From CAWIVH01 sp963839475 (GTDB lineage Bacteria; Acidobacteriota; UBA6911), in NCBI GenBank assembly GCA_963839475.1, contig CAWIVH010000012.1:124001-188000 (forward strand): a stretch of 64,000 bases of DNA, read 5' to 3'. The notes under the pieces are model-generated. The model worked only from the letters and a program-made list of their open reading frames with translations, had not been told where the DNA came from and made no database searches. The translations under genes were made by a program, and so were the position numbers. Positions 17,957 through 25,407 of this stretch are shown here, piece after piece. How positions within the stretch are numbered: the first letter of the stretch is position 1; every line of letters starts with the position of its first letter.

Positions 17957-18487
17957 CTAACCGAACTTCAGCCGGGCGCTCAAGTCGGGCTTGCGTCCTT
18001 CAAGCAGCTCGCTCAGGACATAGTGAATAAAGTCTGCCGAAGGTGGGCACCCCGGTATGAAGACGTCCACTTCGACGATTTCATGCAATGGGCGAGCCTG
18101 CGGCAATAGAGCCGGAAGGTCGAGGTGCGGCGTCTGTGGCTGATGGGTCGCCGTCTCCACGTAGGCTCGATTCAGAACGGCCTCCACACCAAAGGGATTG
18201 CGCATCGCGGAAACATTTCCGGTCACCGCGCAGTCGCCGAGAGCAACGAGGCAGCGGGTGCGCTGCCTGATCTTTCGTATCTTTTTGAGGTCTTCCTCGT
18301 TCCCCACCGCTCCCTCGACCAGGGTCACGTCCACCCCTTCGGGAAATTCCTTGATATCGACGTAGGGGCTGCAGACCACTTCGATTTTGGCGGCCAACTC
18401 AATCAGGCGCTCGTCAATGTCCAGGATCGACATATGACACCCGGAACATCCGTCCAGCCAGGCAGTTGCCAGTTTTATCTTGCTCAT
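17957..18487 (-). CDS. hoxY: NAD-linked [NiFe]-hydrogenase small subunit
   Basis: HoxY (176 aa) pairs with HoxH and carries the proximal [4Fe-4S] cluster that passes electrons to the diaphorase part. Four cysteines fit the ligand pattern: Cys14 and Cys17 in LDGCSGCHMSILD, Cys86 in LGDCAVTGN and Cys147 in IPGCPPS. There is no Tat signal, which fits a cytosolic enzyme, and the length is normal for the short small subunit of group 3. Its ATG overlaps the hoxU stop (ATGA at 18484-18487), so translation is coupled. Confidence 0.95.
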   Translation of the reverse strand: MSKIKLATAWLDGCSGCHMSILDIDERLIELAAKIEVVCSPYVDIKEFPEGVDVTLVEGAVGNEEDLKKIRKIRQRTRCLVALGDCAVTGNVSAMRNPFGVEAVLNRAYVETATHQPQTPHLDLPALLPQARPLHEIVEVDVFIPGCPPSADFIHYVLSELLEGRKPDLSARLKFG

Positions 18488-19203
18488 CTTCGTCTATCCC
18501 GCATCAAGGTCAAATAGGGAAGGAACCGGCGCTGCTTCGACATTTCGGCAACGGACTTCCCTTTTTCAAACAAAGCGCCGGTCGGGCAGACCTGGACGCA
18601 CTTACCGCAGCCGGTGCATGTTTCCGCCTGTCCCCACGGCTGGCTCAAATCGCTGATCACGCGCGCGTCGATGCCCCGCCCCAGGATGTCCCAGGTGTGC
18701 GCCCCTTCAATCTCGTCGCAGATCCTCACACAGCGGGTGCACAGGATACAGCGGTTGTGGTCGGCGACAAACCTCTCGTGAGAGGCGTCCACGGTCAGGC
18801 CGGGATAGCGGTAGGGAAAATTCACATGGTCCATCTCCAGCTTCTGCGCACAGTCCTGCAGATCGCAGTGACCATTGGAGACGCAGACCGAACAAACATG
18901 GTTTCGTTCGGAAAAGATCAGTTCCAGAATCTTGCGCCGGTACTTCTTCAGGCGCGCCGAATCCGTGCTGACTTCCATCCCCTCTTCGACCAGAACGACG
19001 CAGGCGGGGGACAGGCGATTGCTCCCTTTGATTTCAACCAGGCAGAGGCGGCAGGCTCCCACATTCGACAGCCCTTCCAGGTGGCAAAGCGTGGGGATGA
19101 AAATTCCGTTTTCACGCGCCACCTCAAGAATGGTCTGATCCTCGCGGGCGCCGACATCGATTCCGTTGATCTTGAGGGTTTTAACCTTGATGACTGGGCT
19201 CAC
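18484..19203 (-). CDS. hoxU: NAD-linked hydrogenase diaphorase subunit HoxU (NuoG-like ferredoxin)
   Basis: HoxU (239 aa) is the iron-sulfur relay between HoxY and HoxF. The N-terminal [2Fe-2S] domain uses Cys40, Cys51, Cys54 and Cys68. A His-Cys3 cluster region (HVCSVCVSNGHCDLQDC) and two ferredoxin-type [4Fe-4S] motifs, CILCTRCVRICD and CTGCGKCVQVCP, follow. The frame is open to 19251, but GTG 19203 is preferred. It gives the usual N-terminus MSPVIKVKTLKING, has GGAGGT six bases upstream and overlaps the hoxF stop by four bases (GTGA). Confidence 0.95.
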   Translation of the reverse strand: MSPVIKVKTLKINGIDVGAREDQTILEVARENGIFIPTLCHLEGLSNVGACRLCLVEIKGSNRLSPACVVLVEEGMEVSTDSARLKKYRRKILELIFSERNHVCSVCVSNGHCDLQDCAQKLEMDHVNFPYRYPGLTVDASHERFVADHNRCILCTRCVRICDEIEGAHTWDILGRGIDARVISDLSQPWGQAETCTGCGKCVQVCPTGALFEKGKSVAEMSKQRRFLPYLTLMRDRRR

Positions 19204-20852
19204 GATGACACCTCCGCGGCAGAGCCGGTCCGGCAGACGCCGGCGGCACATGTCTTGTTATCAATATGCGCCGCATATTCATGGGCAAAATAGCGGAGGG
19301 TGCTTTCGACCGGATTGGGCGCCGTTTGCCCCAACCCGCACAGGCTGGTGGAACGTACCAGATCACAAAGCTCTTTCAACACCTCCAGGTCGCCCGGCTC
19401 CGCTTTCCCTGACGTGATGCGCTCGAGCAGGTCGAGCAAGTGGGTTGTGCCGACACGACAGGGAACGCATTTGCCGCAGGATTCGGATTTGCAGAACTCC
19501 ATGAAGTACTTGGCCACGTCGACCATGCACGACCGCTCGTCCATTACGATCATCCCGCCCGATCCCATGATGGAACCGATGGCGGCGAGAGATTCGTAAT
19601 CGACCGAAGTGTCGAGGCATTCCGCGGGGATGCAGCCGCCGGAAGGCCCGCCGGTTTGAACGGCCTTGAATTTGCCCCCGTCCGGGATGCCGCCGCCAAT
19701 TTCGAAAATGATTTCACGGAGGCTGATGCCCATCGGCACCTCGATCAGCCCGGTGTTGTGCACGCGCCCCGCCAGAGCAAAAACTTTCGTTCCTTTGCTC
19801 TTCTCTGTCCCGATGCGCGCAAACCAGTCCGCTCCGTTGCGCAGGATGGTCGGAACGTTGGCGAATGTTTCAACATTGTTGATCAGGGTGGGGCAGCCCC
19901 ACAGCCCTTCCTGCGCAGGGTAAGGCGGACGCGGCCGGGGAGTGCCGCGCTTCCCCTCGACCGAAGCAATCAGCGCGGTCTCTTCCCCGCACACGAAGGC
20001 CCCGGCACCGAGGCGGATGTCAACATGGAAATTGAACGGCGTGCCGCAAACCCGGTTGCCGAGCAGCCCGAGCTTTTCGGCCTGTTTCACGGCGGTCTTG
20101 AGATGCTTCACTGCCAGAGGGTATTCAGCCCTCACATACACGTAGCCCTGATTTGCCCCGACGGCATAAGCCGCGATCGCCATTCCTTCCAGGACACGGT
20201 GAGGATCGCTTTCCAGCACACTCCGGTCCATGAACGCCCCCGGATCCCCCTCATCCGCGTTGCAGATCACATATTTCTTTTCTCCCACAGCCTTGGCGAC
20301 GGTAGTCCACTTGGTGCCGGTGGGATAGCCGCCTCCGCCCCTGCCGCGCAGCCCGCTGCGCATCATCTGCTCCAGAATCTCTTGCGGAGTCATGGCGGTG
20401 AGAGCTTCCAGCATCGCCGAGTAGCCGTCGGCTGCGATGTAGTCTTCGATTTTCTCGGGGTCGATCCGCCCCGAGTTCTCCAAGACGATTTTCTGTTGCC
20501 TTTGGAAAAACGGCAGGTCGCCGGGACACTCGAGTCTCGGAACGGCTTTCCCCTCCAGGGCGGCGGCTACGACGTCGGGTGCATCCTCCGGGGTCACGGC
20601 ACGGTTCATCGGGCCATCAGGCTCCACTACAACCAGCGGACCGGCCGAGCACAGGCCCATGCAGCCGACACCTTTGACCTGGCAGCAATCCTCGAGGCCG
20701 CGCTGCTTGACCTCCTGGTTCAAGGCCTCCAGCACACGTCCGGCTCCTGCAGAGGCGCATCCCGCGGCTTTGCACACATGCAGCCGGTGTTTGTATTTCT
20801 GCTGGCGTTCCTGCTCCTCAGCAGCCATCTCCTTGAGTTCTTCAGGCATCAT
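19200..20852 (-). CDS. hoxF: NAD-linked hydrogenase diaphorase subunit HoxF (NuoF-like)
   Basis: HoxF (550 aa) binds NAD(H) and FMN and completes electron flow from H2 to NAD+. The N-terminal thioredoxin-like [2Fe-2S] domain has Cys27, Cys32, Cys64 and Cys68. The NuoF core follows, with the glycine-rich NAD/FMN loop GLRGRGGGGYPTGTKW at about 167-182 and ICNADEGDPGAFMDR. A C-terminal [4Fe-4S] site CGKCVPCR plus a later Cys (SLCGLG) completes it. Start Met1 or Met2 (20852/20849) cannot be separated; both overlap the end of hoxE by about 10 bases. This is a complete diaphorase subunit with no missing motif. Confidence 0.96.
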   Translation of the reverse strand: MMPEELKEMAAEEQERQQKYKHRLHVCKAAGCASAGAGRVLEALNQEVKQRGLEDCCQVKGVGCMGLCSAGPLVVVEPDGPMNRAVTPEDAPDVVAAALEGKAVPRLECPGDLPFFQRQQKIVLENSGRIDPEKIEDYIAADGYSAMLEALTAMTPQEILEQMMRSGLRGRGGGGYPTGTKWTTVAKAVGEKKYVICNADEGDPGAFMDRSVLESDPHRVLEGMAIAAYAVGANQGYVYVRAEYPLAVKHLKTAVKQAEKLGLLGNRVCGTPFNFHVDIRLGAGAFVCGEETALIASVEGKRGTPRPRPPYPAQEGLWGCPTLINNVETFANVPTILRNGADWFARIGTEKSKGTKVFALAGRVHNTGLIEVPMGISLREIIFEIGGGIPDGGKFKAVQTGGPSGGCIPAECLDTSVDYESLAAIGSIMGSGGMIVMDERSCMVDVAKYFMEFCKSESCGKCVPCRVGTTHLLDLLERITSGKAEPGDLEVLKELCDLVRSTSLCGLGQTAPNPVESTLRYFAHEYAAHIDNKTCAAGVCRTGSAAEVSS

Positions 20853-21348
20853 GTTGCGTGTACCTCCGGATTCTGGCAGTCATATCCGACGGAGAAAGAT
20901 GCCCCGCCAACTCGTTGTCGAAAACCGCCGCCGGGGCCAGGCTGCAAGACCCGACACAGCGCGCGGTCAGGAGCGAAACGCTGCCATCCGGCGTGGTTTC
21001 TCCCGGCTTGATTTTCAGGTCTTTCTCCAACTCCCCGAGAAGCAGCGGCGCGCCCTTGATGTAACAGGCCGTCCCCATGCAAACCACACAGGTGTGCCGG
21101 CCCTGGGGCTTCATCGTGAAGAAGTGATAGAAAGTTGCCACCCCGTAGACCCTGCTTCGTGCCACCTGCAGCGCCGCGGCCACAAAGCGCAGCGATTCGG
21201 TGTCCAGATAGCCGAAGCATTCCTGAACGGTGTGAAGAGTTTCGATGAGCGCGTCGGCTGCATAGCCGTGCCGCCGCATCGTAGCTTCCACGATCTTCCA
21301 ACGCTTGTCATCCGTTGGTGGTTTTGGCTTTGCAGCCGCCGTCGCCAT
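20842..21348 (-). CDS. hoxE: NAD-linked hydrogenase subunit HoxE (NuoE-like)
   Basis: HoxE (168 aa) is the thioredoxin-fold [2Fe-2S] subunit of five-subunit Hox enzymes and is thought to contact ferredoxin or other partners. The ligands are Cys90 and Cys95 in VVCMGTACYIKG and Cys131 and Cys135 in ARCVGSCSLAP. ATG 21348 is preceded by GGGAGGGAAAG on the reverse strand. As first gene of the operon it lies 67 bp downstream of a good sigma70-like -10 element. Its presence marks the enzyme as pentameric HoxEFUYH rather than tetrameric HoxFUYH. Confidence 0.95.
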   Translation of the reverse strand: MATAAAKPKPPTDDKRWKIVEATMRRHGYAADALIETLHTVQECFGYLDTESLRFVAAALQVARSRVYGVATFYHFFTMKPQGRHTCVVCMGTACYIKGAPLLLGELEKDLKIKPGETTPDGSVSLLTARCVGSCSLAPAAVFDNELAGHLSPSDMTARIRRYTQHDA

Positions 21349-21414
21349 CTTTCCCTCCCGGTAAAACGGTCCGCGATAAAGACAAATAGGGACGCAATCG
21401 GAGATCCATCAGTC

Positions 21415-21443
21415 AAAATAATGGTTGGCATGTGTGATGTCAA
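21415..21443 (-). promoter_or_regulatory. Candidate sigma70-type promoter of the hox operon
   Basis: On the reverse strand TTGACA (21443-21438) and TATTTT (21420-21415) are separated by exactly 17 bases. The predicted start is near 21408, giving a leader of about 60 nt before hoxE. The rest of the 392-bp gap (21349-21740) shows only a TATACT (21695-21700) upstream of the forward isomerase gene, with no good -35 match. Confidence 0.5.
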
Positions 21444-21740
21444 TTCTTCTAATGATATCAAGGGTTTCGGGGACAGGCGCCCGGCATCAAACCGGTGTGG
21501 AAATGGGCATGAAAAGCCGGTTGCGTGAAATTCCCCAAAAATGGGTCTTTTGAAGCGATACGCCTGGCCTTTCCTATCGGCATTTTTCCCTCGCGGATTG
21601 AAGTTCAAGTCCCGGCAGAACGGTCGAACCCGCCGGCATTTCCGCTTCATGGGCCGGGCATTGAAATCCCCGATGTACCTTCCGTTTCCGGTGTTATACT
21701 CGCGGCGGAATTCAATAACCTTTACTAATGGGGGAAGAAT

Positions 21741-22706
21741 ATGCGAGTTGGATTGTTGACCGTTCTTTTCGCGCGAGACAACCTGGATCAGGTAATCGAA
21801 CGAGTGAAAAAGCTGGGCATTGCCGATCTGGAAATCGGCACCGGCAATTACCCGGGAGACGCTCACTGCAAGCTCGAGTACCTCAAGGACACCCTGAAGC
21901 GGACCGAGTTCGTCAAAAAGCTTCAGGACAACGGCATGAGAATTTCGGCGCTTGCCTGCCACGGCAATCCGATCCACCCCAACAAGGATCTGGCGCGCAT
22001 CAACGACGAGGTCAGCCGGAAAACGGTTCAGCTTGCGGCCAAATTGGGTGTGCCCAAAGTCATCGAATTCTCGGGATGCCCTGGCGATTCAGAAACCGCA
22101 ACCTATCCCAATTGGGTCACCTGCCCCTGGCCGGATGAATACCTCGATCTCCTGGCGTGGCAATGGAATAAGAAGGTCATCCCGTACTGGACGCGCCGCA
22201 ATAAGCACGCTGATGACAACGGCATCAACATCGCCCTGGAAATGCATCCTGGCTTCGTCGTCTATTCACCTGAAACGATGATGAAACTCCGGGCTGCCGC
22301 AGGCAAAAGGATCGGCGCTAACCTCGACCCGTCGCACTTCTTCTGGCAGGGGATCGATCCGATTCAAGCCGTGCGATATCTCGGAGAAGCCATCTTCCAC
22401 ATTCACGCCAAGGATACGAAGATCTATCCCGTCAATACGGCCATCGCGGGTGTGCTGGATGTCAAGCCTTACAGCGACGAGATCAACCGGTCCTGGCTCT
22501 TCCGGACCGTGGGATTCGGCCACGGAGCGGAATGGTGGACCGACTTTGTCTCGACGCTGCAGATGGCCGGATACAACGACGTCCTCTCGATCGAGCATGA
22601 AGACAGCCTGATGGCCGTGGAGGAAGGGCTCGGCAAAGCGGTGGCGTTCCTGAACTCCGTGATCATCCGTGAAAAGCTGGGCGAAATGTGGTGGGCTAAA
22701 GCCTAG
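21741..22706 (+). CDS. Sugar phosphate isomerase/epimerase-like TIM barrel (AP endonuclease 2 superfamily)
   Basis: The 321-residue product belongs to the xylose isomerase-like TIM-barrel superfamily. Visible strands carry likely metal ligands: EFSGCPGD, IALEMHPGF (Glu), IGANLDPSHFFW (Asp, His), FHIHAKDTK (His) and LSIEHED (Glu). It lacks a signal peptide, so it is cytosolic. GGGGGAAG sits just upstream of ATG 21741. Relatives include inositol and hydroxypyruvate isomerases and myo-inosose dehydratases; the substrate cannot be chosen here. It is monocistronic, divergent from hox and convergent with the epimerase-like gene, with a hairpin between. Confidence 0.87.
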   Translation: MRVGLLTVLFARDNLDQVIERVKKLGIADLEIGTGNYPGDAHCKLEYLKDTLKRTEFVKKLQDNGMRISALACHGNPIHPNKDLARINDEVSRKTVQLAAKLGVPKVIEFSGCPGDSETATYPNWVTCPWPDEYLDLLAWQWNKKVIPYWTRRNKHADDNGINIALEMHPGFVVYSPETMMKLRAAAGKRIGANLDPSHFFWQGIDPIQAVRYLGEAIFHIHAKDTKIYPVNTAIAGVLDVKPYSDEINRSWLFRTVGFGHGAEWWTDFVSTLQMAGYNDVLSIEHEDSLMAVEEGLGKAVAFLNSVIIREKLGEMWWAKA

Positions 22707-22734
22707 GCCGCACCTTTTGCAGCCGCAAAGACCA

Positions 22735-22777
22735 CGAAGACCGTAAAATATTGATTTAAAATTATTTGCGGTCTTCG
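22735..22777. terminator. Hairpin between convergent genes
   Basis: CGAAGACCG (22735-22743) pairs with CGGTCTTCG (22769-22777), and the surrounding ACCACGAAG/CTTCGTGGT strings extend the symmetry. The AT-rich centre and its place between two convergent stops suggest a bidirectional terminator or REP-like element. Confidence 0.5.
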
Positions 22778-22824
22778 CGTTCTTCGTGGTTCACAATAAC
22801 AGTGCAGCCGGGCTCTCGACGTGG

Positions 22825-23865
22825 TCAAGGTTCGTAGCCTTCCGGGACGATCCAGAAACTCTCCGTCCATGCGCCTCCTGCCGGAACATGTTGCAGCCCC
22901 TTGTACAATCCTGCATGCGCGAGGTTGAAGGCGTTTGTGGTTCCCGCCATCGGCTCAATACAGATGAAGTCCCTTCCCGGCGGGGCGAACACGACCGCCA
23001 CATCGAATTTGGGTCCGAGGATTACTTTGATTTTCTGGACCTTCCCCTGCACCCAGAATTCCGATCGTCCCGCCGCATCGCGCACTAGACTGGTGAATCC
23101 GTCATCCAGCTTATATCCGGCCAGGGGCTGCTGATCGGAGAGGTTCGCCGCGCTTCGCTCTCCGGTAGGCAGAAGCTGCTCGGAGACCAGGATTCTTTCT
23201 TTCGCCGCGACATGCACTCGCCATTCATCCCTCGGTGAGTCCTGCACCTGGTAGTAGGTGTGGTAGCCCAACGAAAGAGGCATCGGTTCCGCGCTCAGGT
23301 TCTCGATCCGGGTTTCCACTTCCAGGGATCCGCCCTTCAGCCTGTAGGTCATCTCGATAGCGTGGGCAAAGGGAAACTGGGCCATCCAGTCGGGGCGGCG
23401 CCAGAACTCGAGACGGGAAGTGACGGCTGCAGAATCATTTCCTCCGGCCAGTCGAATGACTTTCCATTCGGCAGCATAGACAAGCAGTCCGTGAATCGGC
23501 TTATGGTTTCCATCATAGCGGAAGTTTTTGAGTTCAGGATTCAGAATAAACTTCCGGTTGCCGGCAAAATAGGCGTCGCCATCCAGGCGGTTCGCCCACG
23601 GAGCCAGCAGCGGGTTTCCCAATTGGACCGGCTTCTCCGCCAATTCCTTCAAGGTTTTGTAGGGAGACCAGAAGATCGCCTTCCCGTTCACACGCATCTC
23701 ATAGGCATTATTGCCGATCGATGGAACGATGAAGACCTCGGTTTTCCTGGATTCATCGGACAGCCGGACGACCTCGATACCGTCGACCGTAGTCTTTACA
23801 GCTGAATAATTTGGGGCGGCAATTGCGATGTTTGTCATAATCAATAGGCAGCCAATGAAATTCAT
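22825..23865 (-). CDS. Secreted aldose 1-epimerase (mutarotase)-like protein
   Basis: The 346-residue product starts with a signal peptide (MNFIGCLLIMTNIAIAAPN) and then a galactose mutarotase-like beta-sandwich. Conserved blocks are LLAPWANRLDG, KPIHGLL with the catalytic-type His, SLGYHTYYQV with the second His, and FICIEPMAGTTNAFN with the catalytic-type Glu. This suggests conversion of alpha and beta sugar anomers outside the cytosol, although secreted relatives may bind other glycans. The frame is open to 23970, but ATG 23865 fits the signal peptide and has AGGAAA upstream. Confidence 0.85.
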   Translation of the reverse strand: MNFIGCLLIMTNIAIAAPNYSAVKTTVDGIEVVRLSDESRKTEVFIVPSIGNNAYEMRVNGKAIFWSPYKTLKELAEKPVQLGNPLLAPWANRLDGDAYFAGNRKFILNPELKNFRYDGNHKPIHGLLVYAAEWKVIRLAGGNDSAAVTSRLEFWRRPDWMAQFPFAHAIEMTYRLKGGSLEVETRIENLSAEPMPLSLGYHTYYQVQDSPRDEWRVHVAAKERILVSEQLLPTGERSAANLSDQQPLAGYKLDDGFTSLVRDAAGRSEFWVQGKVQKIKVILGPKFDVAVVFAPPGRDFICIEPMAGTTNAFNLAHAGLYKGLQHVPAGGAWTESFWIVPEGYEP

Positions 23866-24076
23866 GATTGTTTCCTCGTCACGCGAGAAAGGCCAGGTGG
23901 ATGAGAATCCGTCCGGCCAGAAAGCAGTGCGCCGGGTGCTTTTATAGCCCATTAGCAGTCGCGGGTCCAATCCAGAAGTGAACTTTCATTCGAATCATCC
24001 CATCTAATTCTCTGGCTGGTGGATTGAGACAGGGGGGAGGCGTATAGTAGACAAGGATGAAACCGGGGTGAGTATC

Positions 24077-24871
24077 ATGAAAAATCGATGGATTTCACTT
24101 CTGCTCCTAATCGTTGTGGCATATTTTCCGGGAAATGCCCAGGAGAAGGTGAACCCGCCACAAGATACCGCTGGTCTTCCGCAGCCGCCGGATCCTGAGC
24201 TCAGCGTTCCTGCCGGGACTGTAATCTCCATAGTCCTGAGTTCCTACCTGAATTCGCGCAGCAGTCAGGTTGGCGACAACTTCTATGCGGACGTTGTTTA
24301 CCCGGTATTTATCCAGCAGCGTCAGGTGATTCCCCGCGGCTCGGTGGTACGGGGTTCGGTGACGCAGGTGGTGCGCCCGGGAAAGATCAAAGGCAAGGGG
24401 CGCATTGCCGTCCGGATTGACAATGTGCTTCTTCCCAATGGGGTCAACAGGGACCTGGTTGCGGCGTTCCGCGGAATCCACGGGCCCGGCACGGAGACAA
24501 TCGACCGCAAAAGTGAAACAGTTACCGGCGGCAGTTCCACCGGAACGGATGTCGGCCAGATTATAGGCATCACCTCCGAGGGCGCCTTTATCGGCGCCAT
24601 GGCTGGCCACGGCACAGCTGCTGGAATCGGAGCCGGAGCCGGTGCAGCCTTGGGGTTGGTTACCATGCTCCTGACCCGCGGCGAAGATTTGGTGCTTCAG
24701 CCCGGGACGCAATTCGATCTGGAACTGAAGCAACCCATCAAGTTTGCCTACGGCGAAATCGATTACAGCGGAAGCCAGCTGAACAGCGCCAGCCGCCTGC
24801 CGAGTGCGCCGGTCCGAAACAACAATAATAACAACCGCAATCGTCGCTTCATGGGAATACCCTGGCCCTAA
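24077..24871 (+). CDS. Secreted hypothetical protein with TrbI/VirB10-like beta domain
   Basis: A 264-residue protein with a signal peptide (about 1-22, ending GNAQ) and a Pro-rich stretch. A beta-rich domain begins SVPAGTVISIVLSSYLNSRSSQVGD, a pattern like the C-terminal domain of TrbI/VirB10 proteins that are frequent as stand-alone genes in Acidobacteria. A Gly/Ala-rich segment at about 175-210 (GAMAGHGTAAGIGAGAGAALG) may span a membrane or be a glycine-zipper. The C-terminus holds an Asn run (about 250-255). A GTG at 24068 is in frame; ATG 24077 is preferred. There are no secretion-system genes nearby, so a conjugation role is unsupported. Confidence 0.72.
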   Translation: MKNRWISLLLLIVVAYFPGNAQEKVNPPQDTAGLPQPPDPELSVPAGTVISIVLSSYLNSRSSQVGDNFYADVVYPVFIQQRQVIPRGSVVRGSVTQVVRPGKIKGKGRIAVRIDNVLLPNGVNRDLVAAFRGIHGPGTETIDRKSETVTGGSSTGTDVGQIIGITSEGAFIGAMAGHGTAAGIGAGAGAALGLVTMLLTRGEDLVLQPGTQFDLELKQPIKFAYGEIDYSGSQLNSASRLPSAPVRNNNNNNRNRRFMGIPWP

Positions 24872-25140
24872 GGATTGCGGATTGCGAATTGTGGATTGCG
24901 GATTGACTGCCTCGTTCCTATCGAATAAGCACAACTACCCCTGAATTGCGGATTGCGGATTGCGGATTGACTGCCTCGCTCCTATCGAATAAGCGCAACT
25001 ACCCCTGAATTGCGGATTGCGGATTGACTGCCTCGCTCCTATCGAATAAACACCACCGCGCCCCCCGATCCAGGAGGATTGCGGATTGCGAATGTGGATT
25101 GGTGGCCTGAGACCGCCTCGCCCCTATCGAATAGGCATAA
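24872..25140. repeat. GGATTGC heptamer array with 57-64 bp compound unit
   Basis: Starting at the base after the preceding stop codon, runs of GGATTGC (variants GAATTGT, GGATTGA) alternate with a conserved segment GACTGCCTCGCTCCTATCG at 24905, 24969, 25026 and (diverged) 25111. The first two intervals are 64 and 57 bp, differing by exactly one heptamer, so copy number changes by 7-bp steps. The region is non-coding. The rest of the 536-bp gap (24872-25407) holds the hairpin cluster described next and no gene. Confidence 0.85.
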
Positions 25141-25147
25141 CTGCTTC

Positions 25148-25262
25148 CCCCCAGACTTGGGCCGCGTAGCGGCCCGCATGAATTTAGCCGGGCCTTTTAA
25201 GGCCCGGATCGGGACGCAAATTGGAATCCGTCGCGTAGCGACGGTTGAATTCAATCGTCGCC
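25148..25262. repeat. Cluster of three perfect hairpins related to the dispersed repeat
   Basis: Three palindromes follow each other: GGGCCGC-GTA-GCGGCCC (25159-25175), CCGGGCC-TTTTAA-GGCCCGG (25188-25207) and CCGTCGC-GTA-GCGACGG (25228-25244). The last runs into TTGAATTCAATCGTCGC (25245-25261), the same string that begins the ~130-bp repeats at 1059 and 16326. It lies about 150 bp upstream of tex. Confidence 0.8.
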
Positions 25263-25407
25263 CCGCTCCTTGCGTTGCACCGCTGATCCCGCTCAGAAGC
25301 TGGGGCGACGATCCAAGAACCCGCATTTTTTCTTCCAAAGCCCAAGTCGCACGAATCACAGTTCCTGTAATTTCAAAGTTGATTAAAATTAGCCGCTCGG
25401 TAAGAAT

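Noticed and set aside
19440..21011. 523-codon forward frame over hoxF/hoxE
   Set aside because: Antisense to two genes with complete cofactor motifs; long only because of GC-rich codon bias.
24077..24871. Conjugation or type IV secretion component (TrbI/VirB10)
   Set aside because: Only a weak domain resemblance; no other secretion genes in the window.
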